A DNA stretch of 64,000 nucleotides from CAWGJC01 sp965276665 (GCA_965276665.1 OZ255620.1:744001-808000), one strand, 5' to 3'. Numbered from the stretch's first letter, positions 35,296 through 44,569 are shown. Notes: generated from the letters alone by a model not told the origin. Numbers and translations are program-made.

Positions 35296-36449
35296 AGATC
35301 ACCAAGGTCGAAGCGTTGATGCTGGACCGGTTCTGCTTCGCACGGATCGAGACCGATGAGGGGCTCACCGGCATCGGCGAGAGCGGCACCTGGGGGCAGC
35401 TGGAGGCGACGGCGGCGTCGATCAATAAATATGCCGAATATCTAGTCGGTAAGGATCCACGTCCGATCGAGCATCATTGGAACGTGATGCTGCGCGCCAA
35501 TCATTTCACCGGCGGCGCGATCAGCGGCGCGGTCTCGGCGATCGACATCGCGCTCTGGGACATCAAGGGCAAGTATCACAACGTGCCGGTCTACGAGCTG
35601 CTCGGCGGCCAGATGCGCAACAAGGCCCGGATCTACGGGCATGTGAAGGGCCGCACGCGTGAGACGCTGATCGCGGAGGCGAAGCGGCTGAAGGCGGAGG
35701 GGATCACCGCGCTCGGCCATCTCAACCCGCTGCTCGATGAGGATGAGAGCTCTGTCTACTACAAATCCCACGCGCAGAAGATCGGCGATGCGGTGGAGAC
35801 GGTGCGGCTGCTGCGCGAGGCGGTGGGACCGGAAGTGGACCTCTGCGTCGAGATCCATCGTCGACTGACGCCGCCGGAGGCGATCGCGCTCGGGCGCGCC
35901 ATCGAGCAATACACGCCGATGTTCTTCGAGGACCCGCTGCGGCCCAACAGTTTCGACGCGATGGCCTGGGTGGCGGACCACGTCAACATCCCGGTCGCGA
36001 CCGGTGAGCGCTTCACCAGCATGTACCAGTTCCAGACCTTGTTGACGCGCCATGCGGTCGAGTATCTGCGCCCCGATGTGTGCCTGTGCGGCGGCATCAC
36101 GGGGGCGAAGAAGATCGCGGCGATCGCCGAAGCGCATGATGCATGGATCGTGCCGCATAATCCGCTCTCGCCGGTCAGCACCGCCGCTTGCCTGCAGATC
36201 GCCGCCTGCATTCCGAATTTCGCGATCCAGGAATACCCGTCGCGGACGCCGGAACTCGATGGCGGCACGGCGGCGCTCGGCGCGGAGCTGGTGACTGGGC
36301 TCGACGACCATGTCAAGGGCTTCATGGCGATCCCGCAGACACCCGGGATCGGCGTCGAATTCGTGCCGGATGTGGAGAAGCGCTTTCCGCCGAAATTCCG
36401 GCCGATCCGCATGCGGCCGCACGCGGATGGCTCGGTCGTCGACATGTGA
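35292..36449 (+). CDS. Enolase-superfamily (mandelate racemase/muconate lactonizing) sugar-acid dehydratase
   Basis: This 385-residue enzyme begins MKITKVEALMLDRFCFARIETDEGLTGIGESGT, typical of the D-galactonate/mannonate dehydratase branch. Metal ligands are probably E187 (DLCVEIHRRL), E213 (MFFEDPLRPNS) and E239 (VATGERFTS), and a catalytic histidine is H289 in IVPHNPLSPV. These enzymes convert an aldonic or uronic acid to its 2-keto-3-deoxy derivative. The start overlaps the ATPase stop as ATGA, linking the dehydratase directly to an importer. It ends the plus-strand catabolic block. The exact sugar acid is unknown. Confidence 0.88.
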   Translation: MKITKVEALMLDRFCFARIETDEGLTGIGESGTWGQLEATAASINKYAEYLVGKDPRPIEHHWNVMLRANHFTGGAISGAVSAIDIALWDIKGKYHNVPVYELLGGQMRNKARIYGHVKGRTRETLIAEAKRLKAEGITALGHLNPLLDEDESSVYYKSHAQKIGDAVETVRLLREAVGPEVDLCVEIHRRLTPPEAIALGRAIEQYTPMFFEDPLRPNSFDAMAWVADHVNIPVATGERFTSMYQFQTLLTRHAVEYLRPDVCLCGGITGAKKIAAIAEAHDAWIVPHNPLSPVSTAACLQIAACIPNFAIQEYPSRTPELDGGTAALGAELVTGLDDHVKGFMAIPQTPGIGVEFVPDVEKRFPPKFRPIRMRPHADGSVVDM

Positions 36450-36452
36450 TCC

Positions 36453-38036
36453 TCAGGCGGCGGTCTCGATCAGCCGCACGAGGGTTTCGAGCCGGTCGGC
36501 CTCCTCGGCCGGCTTGTCGGTGCGGATGCGGGCGACGCGGGGAAAGCGCAGCGCGACGCCCGATTTGTGACGGGTCGAGCGCTGCGCCGCATCGAACGCG
36601 ACTTCCAGCACCAGGCCGCGCTCCACCTCGCGCACCGGGCCGAAGCGACTGACCGTGTGATTGCGGATCCAACGATCGAGCTGCACGAGCTCGGCATCGG
36701 TGAAGCCGAAATAAGCCTTGCCGATCGGTACCAGTTCGCCATCCTCGCGCCACAGCCCGAACGTGTAATCGGAGTAGTAGCTGCTGCGCTTGCCGTGGCC
36801 GCGCTGCGCATACATCAGCACGGCGTCCACGGTCAGCGGGTCGCGCTTCCATTTCCACCACTGGCCTTTCGGCCGTCCGGGCAGATAGGCGCTGTCGAGA
36901 CGCTTCAGCATGAGGCCTTCGATCGCGGCGGCGCGGGCGCCGGCGCGGATGTCGCCGAGTTGCTCGATGTTGTCGAACGGGATCAGTTCGGAGAGCGACA
37001 TCAGCGCCGGATTCTCCCGCGCGAAGAAGGCCTCGAGGCGAGCGCGGCGTTCGACGAAAGGCAGCGGGCGAAGATCCTCGGCGCCGTCGAACAGGATGTC
37101 GTAGAGCCGGACGCCGACCGGGAAATCGCGCTGCATCTTCACCGAGGGCGCCTTGCGGTTCAGCCTCTGCTGCAGATCGGCGAAGGGCGCGACCTGGCCG
37201 TCGCGGATTACCAGCAACTCGCCGTCGAGCACCGCCTCGAAGCCGATCGCGCCGATGATTTCCGGGAACGCCGCGCCGATATCGTCGGCCCCACGCGAAT
37301 ACAGGCGCTTGCCCTGTTTCGTCGAGACGAGCTGCACGCGGATGCCGTCCCATTTCCACTCGGCGGCGTGGTCGCGTGCGACGAGGCTCGCGAGATCCGG
37401 CGCCTCCAGCGGATGCGCGAGCATCGGCGGGCGGAACACCGGCGCGTCCGCCGGATCGGGCCGCATGCCCCGCCCCTCCAGCCAGGCGAAGAGCGAGAGG
37501 TAGGGGGGCGCCAGCCCGTGCCAGACTTCCTCGATGTGATCGGCCTCGATGGTCTCGCCGGCGAGCTCGGCGAGCGCCACCTTGGCGAGACGCGCGGAGA
37601 CGCCGACCCGCAGCGCGCCGGTGATCAGTTTCAGCAGCGCGAAACGAACAGACGCGTCCGAGGCATCGAGCCAGCGCGCGACGATGCCGGGCAGCTCGGA
37701 TTTCGGACTGGTCGCGAGCGTCTGCACCACTTCGGAGAGCACGGGGGCCGCGCTGTTGCTCTCGCCGGCCGGCCAGACCAGCGCGACGGTTTCCGCGAGG
37801 TCGCCGACATAATCATAGGACCAGCCGAACAGCACCGGATCGGTGCGAGTCTCGACGAGCGCGCGGATCAGCCCGGGCTTCGCCGCCTCGAAGCCCAATT
37901 CGCCGGTGATCGCGGCGAGGCCGAAGCCGCGATCGGGGTCGGGCGCGGTCGCGAAATAATGCCGCAACAAGGCGATCTTCGCGAGACGGCTCGGGGTGAA
38001 GACCAGCCGTTCCAGCAGCTCGGCAAAGGCGATCAT
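36453..38036 (-). CDS. ATP-dependent DNA ligase of the ligase-associated (cisplatin/DNA damage response) type
   Basis: This 527-residue ATP-dependent ligase has an N-terminal adenylation-associated domain, the nucleotidyl-transfer lysine K228 in AEWKWDGIRVQ, motif III-like LDGELLVIRDG, motif IV EGLMLKRLDSAYLPGRPKGQWWKWKRD and an OB-fold end. It belongs to the group that travels with a DEXH helicase, an exonuclease and the PdeM endonuclease (TIGR04120-04123 set), all present here. The start overlaps the exonuclease stop as ATGA. It probably seals breaks after DNA damage; it is not the NAD-dependent replicative ligase. Confidence 0.93.
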   Translation of the reverse strand: MIAFAELLERLVFTPSRLAKIALLRHYFATAPDPDRGFGLAAITGELGFEAAKPGLIRALVETRTDPVLFGWSYDYVGDLAETVALVWPAGESNSAAPVLSEVVQTLATSPKSELPGIVARWLDASDASVRFALLKLITGALRVGVSARLAKVALAELAGETIEADHIEEVWHGLAPPYLSLFAWLEGRGMRPDPADAPVFRPPMLAHPLEAPDLASLVARDHAAEWKWDGIRVQLVSTKQGKRLYSRGADDIGAAFPEIIGAIGFEAVLDGELLVIRDGQVAPFADLQQRLNRKAPSVKMQRDFPVGVRLYDILFDGAEDLRPLPFVERRARLEAFFARENPALMSLSELIPFDNIEQLGDIRAGARAAAIEGLMLKRLDSAYLPGRPKGQWWKWKRDPLTVDAVLMYAQRGHGKRSSYYSDYTFGLWREDGELVPIGKAYFGFTDAELVQLDRWIRNHTVSRFGPVREVERGLVLEVAFDAAQRSTRHKSGVALRFPRVARIRTDKPAEEADRLETLVRLIETAA

Positions 38037-39067
38037 GCGACGTCCTCGGCCGGCGCAGAGTCCGCGTCCTCGTCGCCATAGCCGATCAGGCGGAGCGCGC
38101 GGCCGCGCAGCCCGCGGGATTCGGCGGCGTGGATCAGCGCCTCCTCATTGCCGTGCGTGACCCAGATTTCCGGCGCGCCCACCTCGTCGATCGTGCGGTT
38201 CAGCTCGTTCCAATCGGCATGGTCGGAGATCACCAGCGGCAGCTCGACGCCGCGCGCCCGCGCGCGCTGGCGCACCCGCATCCAGCCCGAGGCGAGGCCC
38301 GCCACCGGCTCGGCGAGGCGGCGCGCCCAGCGGTCGGCGACCGCGGAGGGCGGCGCCAGCACGATCGCGCCGGCGAGTTTCTCTTTCCCCGCCACGGTCG
38401 CCGGGCGCAGCTCGCCGAGCTCGACGCCGAGAGCTTCGTAGGCAGCGCAGAGCGGCATCTGCGCGCCGTGCAAATAGATCGGCCGGTCCCATCCCGCCGC
38501 GCGCAACAGCGCGATCAGCCGCTGGCATTTGCCGAGCGCGTAGCAGCCGACGACATGAGTCCGGCCGGGAAACAATTCGAGGCTCGCCAGCAGCCGGGCG
38601 ATCTCGTGCTCGGGCAGCGGGTGGCGGAACACCGGCAGGCCGAAGGTCGCTTCCGTGACGAACACGTCGCAGGGAATCGGCTCGAACCCGTCGCAGGTGG
38701 GATCGGCAGTGCGCTTGTAATCGCCGCTGACCACGACGCGGCTGCCGCGATATTCCATCGCGACCTGCGCCGAGCCCAGCACATGCCCGGCCGGATGCAG
38801 CGAGACGCGAACGCCGCCGAGGGTCAGCGCCTCGCCCCAGCCGAGCGCCTGAGTGGCGCCGAACGCGCCCTCGCCCATCCGCGTCCGCATCAGCGCGAGC
38901 GTGGCGGGGCTCGCCAGCACGTGGCGGTGGCCTGGGCGGGCATGGTCGGAATGGGCGTGGGTGACGATCGCGCGATCCACCGCGCTGAGCGGGTCGATAT
39001 GGAACCCGCCAGGCTCGCAAAACAGCCCTTCCGGTCGTTTCGAGAGCCAGGTGTCAGGATGCGGCAT
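38033..39067 (-). CDS. Ligase-associated DNA exonuclease (metallo-beta-lactamase fold)
   Basis: This 344-residue MBL-fold nuclease is related to SNM1/CPSF-type enzymes. The metal-binding motif THAHSDHARPGH gives H37, H39, D41 and H42; further conserved segments are SLHPAGHVLGSAQVAMEY and VVSGDYKRTADPTCDGF. A C-terminal beta-CASP-like part contains ISDHADWNELNRTI and VTHGNEEALIH. The start MPHPDTWLSKRPEGLFCEPGGF is chosen for family fit; a long upstream open frame is only antisense to the helicase. It is coupled to the ligase and divergent from the helicase across a 75-bp gap. Confidence 0.93.
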   Translation of the reverse strand: MPHPDTWLSKRPEGLFCEPGGFHIDPLSAVDRAIVTHAHSDHARPGHRHVLASPATLALMRTRMGEGAFGATQALGWGEALTLGGVRVSLHPAGHVLGSAQVAMEYRGSRVVVSGDYKRTADPTCDGFEPIPCDVFVTEATFGLPVFRHPLPEHEIARLLASLELFPGRTHVVGCYALGKCQRLIALLRAAGWDRPIYLHGAQMPLCAAYEALGVELGELRPATVAGKEKLAGAIVLAPPSAVADRWARRLAEPVAGLASGWMRVRQRARARGVELPLVISDHADWNELNRTIDEVGAPEIWVTHGNEEALIHAAESRGLRGRALRLIGYGDEDADSAPAEDVA

Positions 39068-39142
39068 CGCCCCTATCTGGTGCGTTTCCCGCCTATTGCG
39101 CGGGGCTTTCGCACCGGCGGCCAGGAGCGTAGAACGGGCAGG

Positions 39143-41704
39143 ATGGTCGGAACAATACCAGAACCTTTGCCGGCGCCGGCCCCTGCTCGCTTCACGGCCT
39201 GGTTCGCCGGGCGCGGCTGGACGGTGCGGCCGCATCAGCAGGCGGTGCTCGCCGCATCGCGGGCCGGACAAGATGTTCTGCTGATCGCGCCGACCGGGGG
39301 CGGCAAGACGCTGGCGGGGTTCCTGCCCTCGCTGATCGATCTCGCCGCGCATCCGCGCGAGGGGCTGCACACGCTCTATGTCAGCCCGCTGAAGGCGCTC
39401 GCCGCCGATATCGCGCGCAATCTCACCGCGCCGGTGTCCGAGATGGACCTGCCGATCCGCATCGAGACCCGCACCGGCGACACCAGGAGCGACAGCCGGC
39501 GCCGGCAACGCGAGAAGCCGCCGCATATCCTGCTGACCACGCCCGAGAGTCTCGCGATCCTGCTCTCGCTCGCCGATGCCGAGCGGGTGTTCGGCGGGCT
39601 TTCCTGCGTGGTGATCGACGAGATCCATGCGCTCGCCGGCGGCAAGCGCGGCGACCAGCTCGCGCTCGGCCTCGCGCGGCTGGCGGCGATCGCGCCCGGC
39701 GCGCGCCGGATCGGCCTGTCGGCGACGGTCGCGCATCCGGACGCGATCGCCGCCTATGTCTCGGCCGACGGCAAGGGCGCCGGCGTGGCGCGCATCACCG
39801 TGGCCGACGGCGCGCCACCGGAGCTGTCGATCATGCTTCCCGAGGGCCACCTGCCCTGGGCGGGCCGCATGGGGCTGGTCAACGCGCCGCAGATCCTCGC
39901 GCGCATCCGCGAGGCGCGGCTGACCATCGTCTTCGTCAACACCCGCGCGCAAGGCGAATTGCTGTTCCAGGCGCTTTGGAAATTGAACGACGAGACGCTG
40001 CCGATCGCGCTGCATCACGGCAGCCTCGAGCGCGAGCAGCGCCAGCGCGTCGAGACGGCGATGGCGGCGGGGGCGTTGCGCGCGGTGGTGGCGACCTCCT
40101 CGCTCGATCTCGGCATTGACTGGGGCGGCGTCGATCAGGTGATCCAGGTGGGCGCGCCGAAAGGGGTGAGCCGGCTGCTGCAGCGCGTGGGCCGCGCCAA
40201 TCACCGGATGGACGAGGCGTCGCGCGCGGCGCTGGTGCCGGCCAACCGGTTCGAGGTGCTGGAATGCGAGGCCGCGGTGAAGGGCGTGGCCGCGCGCGAG
40301 CTCGATGGCGATCCGCCGCGCCCGGGCGGCCTCGACGTGCTGGCGCAGCACATCTTGCTCACCGCCGCCGCCGGACCGTTCCTGCCCGACGCGCTGTTCG
40401 CCGAGATCCGCCGCGCCTCGCCCTATGCCACCCTCACCCGCGCCGATTTCGACGACCTGCTGCGCTTCGTCGAGGATGGCGGCTACGCGCTCGCCGCCTA
40501 CGAGCGCTACCGGAAACTGTTCCGCGATGCCGAGGGGCGCGTGCATATCCGCTCCGAGCGCATCGCCCGGCAGGCGCGGATGAATGTCGGCACCATCGTC
40601 GAAGCGCCGCTGTTGAAGGTGCGCTATGCCGGGCGCGGCGGCCAGGCGCTCGGCGAGGTGGAGGAGTATTTCGCCAACCTGCTCTCGCCCGGCGACACCT
40701 TCATGTTCGCGGGCAAGCTGCTCCGCTTCATCCGCATCCGCGAGACCACCGTCGAGGTGGCGGATGGCGGGACCGGCGAGCCGATGGTGCCGGCCTACGC
40801 GGGCGGCCGGCTGCCGCTCACCACCAATCTCGCCGCCCGGGTGCGCGCCATGCTGCACGACCCGGGGAGCTGGGGGGATTTCCCGCCGCCGGTGCAGGAA
40901 TGGCTCCGCCTGCAGCGCGCCGCCTCGGCGCTGCCTGGGCCGGATGATCTGCTGGTTGAGACGTTTCCCCGCGAGGGGCGCTGGTATCTCGTCGCCTACA
41001 CCTTCGAGGGCCGCAACGCGCATCAGACGCTCGGCATGCTGCTCACCCGCAGGATGGAGCGGTTCGGCCATGCGCCGCTCGGCTTCGTCGCCACCGATTA
41101 CGTGATCGGCGTGTGGTCGGCCAACGAGCCGGACCATATCGACGCGCTGTTCGAGCAGGACATGCTGGGCGACGATCTTGAGGCCTGGATGGCGGAGAGC
41201 TCGATGCTGCGACGGACTTTTCGGAATGTCGCGGTGATTGCCGGGCTGATCGAGCGCAACCATCCGGGGATGGAGAAGAACCGGCGGCAGGTGACCGTGA
41301 GCTCGGATCTCATCTACAGCGTGCTGCGTCGCCACCAGCCGGACCACATCCTGCTGCGCGCGACGCGGGCGGATGCGGCGGGCGGGCTGACCGATCTCGG
41401 CCGGCTCTCCGCGATGCTCGGCCGCATCGCCGGGCAAATCCGCCACGTGCGGCTCGACCGCGTCTCGCCGCTGGCGGTGCCGGTGCTGATCGATATCGGG
41501 AGAGAGAACGTCCGCAGCGAGGCGGACGAGGACGCGCTGCTCGCCGAGGCCGAGCTTCTGGTGGCCGAGGCGACGGAGTCGCTCGCCGATATCGACATGC
41601 CGGTGGCGAAGCCGCCGCATCTGCCGGCGGTGCATCGTTCCAACGCGGCACGGCTCAAGCGGGCGCGCGGCGAGACGTCCAGCCGGGCGACGCGCCGGGC
41701 ATGA
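39143..41704 (+). CDS. Ligase-associated DEXH-box (Lhr-like) helicase
   Basis: This 853-residue superfamily 2 helicase has motif I APTGGGKTLAGFLP near residue 48, motif II VVIDEIHALAGGKRGDQ, motif III GLSATVAHPDA and, in the second RecA domain, TSSLDLGIDWGGVDQVIQVGAPKGVSRLLQRVGRANHR. The C-terminal winged-helix and beta-barrel parts follow the Lhr-core plan. It is the helicase member of the DNA damage response set with the divergent ligase and exonuclease. The stop overlaps the pdeM start as ATGA. Confidence 0.94.
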   Translation: MVGTIPEPLPAPAPARFTAWFAGRGWTVRPHQQAVLAASRAGQDVLLIAPTGGGKTLAGFLPSLIDLAAHPREGLHTLYVSPLKALAADIARNLTAPVSEMDLPIRIETRTGDTRSDSRRRQREKPPHILLTTPESLAILLSLADAERVFGGLSCVVIDEIHALAGGKRGDQLALGLARLAAIAPGARRIGLSATVAHPDAIAAYVSADGKGAGVARITVADGAPPELSIMLPEGHLPWAGRMGLVNAPQILARIREARLTIVFVNTRAQGELLFQALWKLNDETLPIALHHGSLEREQRQRVETAMAAGALRAVVATSSLDLGIDWGGVDQVIQVGAPKGVSRLLQRVGRANHRMDEASRAALVPANRFEVLECEAAVKGVAARELDGDPPRPGGLDVLAQHILLTAAAGPFLPDALFAEIRRASPYATLTRADFDDLLRFVEDGGYALAAYERYRKLFRDAEGRVHIRSERIARQARMNVGTIVEAPLLKVRYAGRGGQALGEVEEYFANLLSPGDTFMFAGKLLRFIRIRETTVEVADGGTGEPMVPAYAGGRLPLTTNLAARVRAMLHDPGSWGDFPPPVQEWLRLQRAASALPGPDDLLVETFPREGRWYLVAYTFEGRNAHQTLGMLLTRRMERFGHAPLGFVATDYVIGVWSANEPDHIDALFEQDMLGDDLEAWMAESSMLRRTFRNVAVIAGLIERNHPGMEKNRRQVTVSSDLIYSVLRRHQPDHILLRATRADAAGGLTDLGRLSAMLGRIAGQIRHVRLDRVSPLAVPVLIDIGRENVRSEADEDALLAEAELLVAEATESLADIDMPVAKPPHLPAVHRSNAARLKRARGETSSRATRRA

Positions 41705-42396
41705 TGCCGGCGCCGTTCCATCTCGCCGGCGAGCGGCTGATGCTCGATCCTTCTGGCGTGCTGGTCTGGCCGGAAGCCGGGCTGCTGGCGGTGGCCGATC
41801 TGCATTTCGAGAAAGGCACCGCCTGCGCCGAGCGCGGCAGGCTGGTGCCGCCCTGGGACACCGCGATGACGCTCGACCGCCTCGCGCAGGCGCTGCATCG
41901 CTGGCGGCCACGTCTGGTGGTGGCGCTCGGCGACAGTTTCCACGACACGCGCGGACCCTCCCGCCTGCTGCCGCGCGATGCCGCGCGATTGCGCACGCTG
42001 ACCGAGGCCGCGCGGTTCGTCTGGGTGTGCGGCAATCACGACCCCTGCGCGCCGGCGGGCATCGCCGGCGAGAGCGTCGAGGAATTCTGCGCCGGTCCCT
42101 TCGTGTTCCGCCATATCGCGGCGGAAGCGGGGCGCGAGACCGACGGCGAGATCAGCGGGCATTTCCACCCGAAAGCGCTGGTGCCGACGCGGGCGGCGAG
42201 CGTCGAGCGGCCCTGCTTCATCGCCGATCACCGCCGCATCGTGCTGCCGGCTTTCGGCGCCTATACCGGCGGGCTCGACATCCGCAACCCCGCCTTCCGC
42301 CGCCTGTTCCCACGCGGCGCCCGCGCCTTCCTGCTCGGGCGCGACCGGCTGTTCAGCTTCGCGCTGGCCGAACGGCGCGCACCGGAGCCGGCCTGA
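41701..42396 (+). CDS. pdeM: Ligase-associated DNA damage response endonuclease PdeM (metallophosphoesterase)
   Basis: This 231-residue calcineurin-like phosphoesterase has metal motifs VADLHFEKGTACAERG, ALGDSFHDTRG, CGNHDP and ISGHFHPKA. The family is the endonuclease partner of the ligase-associated helicase. The start overlaps the helicase stop, and the stop shares its last base with the photolyase start (TGATG), so the helicase, nuclease and photolyase genes are coupled. Confidence 0.93.
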   Translation: MMPAPFHLAGERLMLDPSGVLVWPEAGLLAVADLHFEKGTACAERGRLVPPWDTAMTLDRLAQALHRWRPRLVVALGDSFHDTRGPSRLLPRDAARLRTLTEAARFVWVCGNHDPCAPAGIAGESVEEFCAGPFVFRHIAAEAGRETDGEISGHFHPKALVPTRAASVERPCFIADHRRIVLPAFGAYTGGLDIRNPAFRRLFPRGARAFLLGRDRLFSFALAERRAPEPA

Positions 42397-43814
42397 TGAC
42401 CGCGATCATGTGGTTCCGCCAGGATCTCCGCCTCGCGGACAATCCGGCGCTGCGGGCGGCGGTGGCGGAAGGCGCGGTGCTGCCGGTGTACGTGCTCGAC
42501 GAGACGGCGGGGGGTGCCTGGGCGCTGGGCGGCGCGTCGCGCTGGTGGCTGCATGAAAGTCTGACGGCGCTGGCGGCCTCCCTGCAGAAGCTCGGCGCGC
42601 CCCTGGTGCTCCGGCGGGGCGAATGGGCGACCGAGATCCCGCGCCTCGCCCGCGAGGCCAAAGCGGAATCGGTGCATGCCGGGCGGCTGCACGAGCCCTG
42701 GGCGCGGGCGGCGGATGACGCGGTGGCCGGCGCGCTCGCCGGGCGGGATGTGGCGTTCCGGCTGCATCGCTCGGCAACCTTGTTCGAGCCGGAGGCGGTG
42801 AAGACCAAGACCGGCACCATTTATGGCGTTTACACGCCGTTCGCGAACGCGGCCCGTGCGCTCGGGATACCGGAGCCCGGTGGCCCACCGCGCCGCATCC
42901 CGGCGGCGAAACCGGCCAGGTCCGACGCGCTTGAATCCTGGGCGTTGCGGCCGACCAAGCCGGACTGGGCTGGCGGCCTGCGGAAAACCTGGGAACCGGG
43001 CGAGGCCGGCGCCCGCACCCGGCTCGCCGGCTTCGGCCGCCAGGCGCTCGGCGCGTACGCGACCGGCCGCAACCTGCCCTCGGAAACCGGCACCTCGATG
43101 CTGTCGCCGCATCTGCACTGGGGCGAAATCTCGGTCGTTCAAGCCTGGCACGCCGCCGCGCACGCCGCCGCCGCGTCCGGCAAGGATGTTGCGGTCTGGC
43201 ATGGCGAGCTGCTCTGGCGGGAATTCGCCGCCTACCTGCTCTGGCACCAGCCCCGCTTGCCCGATGCGCCGCTGCGCGAGGCGTTCGAGAAGCTCCCCTG
43301 GCGTCGCGACGCGGCCGGGCTGCGCGCCTGGCAGCAGGGCCGCACCGGCGTGCCGATCGTCGATGCCGGCATGCGCCAGCTGTGGCAGATCGGCTGGATG
43401 CACAACCGGGTGCGGATGATCACCGCCTCCTGGCTGATCAAGCACATGTTGATCGACTGGCGCCTCGGCGAGGCCTGGTTCTGGGACACGCTGGTCGATG
43501 CCGATCTCGCGAGCAACGCCACCAACTGGCAATGGGTCGCCGGCAGCGGCATCGACGCGCAGCCCTTCTTCCGCGTGTTCAACCCGGTGACGCAGAGCGC
43601 CAAATTCGACGCGGAAGCCTATATCCGCCGCTTCGTCCCGGAACTCGCGAAACTGCCGGACGCGCATCTGCACGCGCCGTGGGAGGCGCCGCCCGACGCA
43701 CTCAGGCGGGCGGCCGTTGTCCTCGGGAAGACCTATCCGCGTCCGATCGTCGATCTCGTTGCAGGCCGGAACAGGGCGCTTGCCACCTATCGCAGCGCGG
43801 TGCGCGACTTGTGA
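42396..43814 (+). CDS. phrB: Deoxyribodipyrimidine photolyase (cryptochrome/photolyase family)
   Basis: This 472-residue photolyase has an N-terminal antenna domain (MWFRQDLRLADNPALRAAV) and an FAD-binding C-terminal domain with SPHLHWGEISVVQAW, WREFAAYLLWHQP, TGVPIVDAGMRQLWQIGWMHNRVRMITASWLIKHMLIDWRLG and the WFWDTLVDADLASNATNWQWVAGSG segment. These are class I CPD photolyase features. Translational coupling to pdeM places light-dependent repair in the same transcript as the helicase-nuclease set. The stop overlaps the next gene as GTGA. Confidence 0.95.
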   Translation: MTAIMWFRQDLRLADNPALRAAVAEGAVLPVYVLDETAGGAWALGGASRWWLHESLTALAASLQKLGAPLVLRRGEWATEIPRLAREAKAESVHAGRLHEPWARAADDAVAGALAGRDVAFRLHRSATLFEPEAVKTKTGTIYGVYTPFANAARALGIPEPGGPPRRIPAAKPARSDALESWALRPTKPDWAGGLRKTWEPGEAGARTRLAGFGRQALGAYATGRNLPSETGTSMLSPHLHWGEISVVQAWHAAAHAAAASGKDVAVWHGELLWREFAAYLLWHQPRLPDAPLREAFEKLPWRRDAAGLRAWQQGRTGVPIVDAGMRQLWQIGWMHNRVRMITASWLIKHMLIDWRLGEAWFWDTLVDADLASNATNWQWVAGSGIDAQPFFRVFNPVTQSAKFDAEAYIRRFVPELAKLPDAHLHAPWEAPPDALRRAAVVLGKTYPRPIVDLVAGRNRALATYRSAVRDL

Positions 43815-44476
43815 TTCCGGCCGGCGTGCCGCTCCGGGTGGTGGGCGATGTGCATGGCGATGCCCGTGCTTTCTCGCATGCCGTCGCCACCGACCGCTTC
43901 GTCATCCAGCTCGGTGACCTCACCGATCGCGGGCCGGACAGCGCCGGCGCGCTCCGGCTCGCGATCGACATGATGGAGGCGGGGCGCGGGCTGTTCCTGC
44001 TCGGCAATCACGACCTCAAGCTCGGCCGCGCGCTCGCCGGGCAGGAGGTGCGGATCGACGCAGCGCTGGCCGAGACGCTCGCAGCACTCGATCCCGAGCT
44101 CTGCGCCCGCAGCCTCGCCGCGATCGAGGCCGCGCCCGCCTGGGCGCGGCGGGAGCGGAACGTGTTCGTCCATGGCGGCTTCCACACGGCGATGCTGGAA
44201 CGCGATCCGCCGCACGGGCTCGTCCGTCCGGACGGCGTGCTCTCCCGCGCGCTCTATGGCGAGACCACCGGGCAGCGCCGGCCGGACGGTTATCCGGACC
44301 GCGTGCTGCACTGGATCGACCGCATCCCCGCCGGCTTCACCGTCTATTGCGGTCACGATGTCCGCAGCACGGACGGACGGCCCTGGCGCCGCCGCGGCGC
44401 GCTCGGCGGCGAGGCGGTGTTCGTCGATACGGGCGCCGGCAAGGGCGGCCACCTCTCCTGGATTGATCTTCCTTGA
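43811..44476 (+). CDS. PP1-like serine/threonine protein phosphatase family (metallophosphatase)
   Basis: This 221-residue calcineurin-like phosphatase has PPP-family motifs RVVGDVHGD, IQLGDLTDRGPD, FLLGNHDLKLG, VFVHGGFH and VYCGHDVRS. It is about the size of bacterial PrpA/lambda-type phosphatases. The GTG at 43811 overlaps the photolyase stop. Protein phosphatase, Ap4A hydrolase-like or RNA-end activity are all possible from these motifs alone. It is the last gene of the plus-strand repair operon; a run of three intergenic repeats follows. Confidence 0.85.
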   Translation: MIPAGVPLRVVGDVHGDARAFSHAVATDRFVIQLGDLTDRGPDSAGALRLAIDMMEAGRGLFLLGNHDLKLGRALAGQEVRIDAALAETLAALDPELCARSLAAIEAAPAWARRERNVFVHGGFHTAMLERDPPHGLVRPDGVLSRALYGETTGQRRPDGYPDRVLHWIDRIPAGFTVYCGHDVRSTDGRPWRRRGALGGEAVFVDTGAGKGGHLSWIDLP

Positions 44477-44485
44477 ACGCGGCCT

Positions 44486-44565
44486 GGCGACCATCTGACG
44501 CGGTTTTCCTGTGCTCAAGGCCTCAAGACAGCTCCGCGCCGAGGCTCGGAACTCACGCCAGCTGA
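44486..44565. repeat. Intergenic repeat family A, copy A3 (truncated, inverted)
   Basis: This roughly 80-bp stretch after the phosphatase gene matches the complement of the core of A2 (57422-57570), sharing CCATCTGACGCG, TTTTCCTGTGCTC, GCTCCGCGCCGAGG and TCACGCCAGCTG. The long terminal inverted repeats of A1 and A2 are missing, so it looks like a decayed copy. It ends a few bases before the CTAG that opens repeat B2. With B2 and C1 it fills most of the 387-bp gene-free gap between 44477 and 44863; nothing else was recognised there. Confidence 0.7.
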
Positions 44566-44569
44566 CTCA

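Noticed and set aside
39068..39142. A possible LexA/SOS box in the divergent promoter of the DNA damage genes
   Set aside because: Two GAAC tetramers occur (39132 and 39150) but with a 14-base spacing. This does not fit the GTTC-N7-GTTC or GAAC-N7 alphaproteobacterial LexA sites.
38033..41911. A 1292-codon minus-strand open frame covering the exonuclease and the antisense of the helicase
   Set aside because: Only the last 344 codons match the MBL exonuclease. The rest is Arg/Ala/His-rich low-complexity translation, as expected for the antisense of a GC-rich gene; the helicase on the other strand is clearly real.
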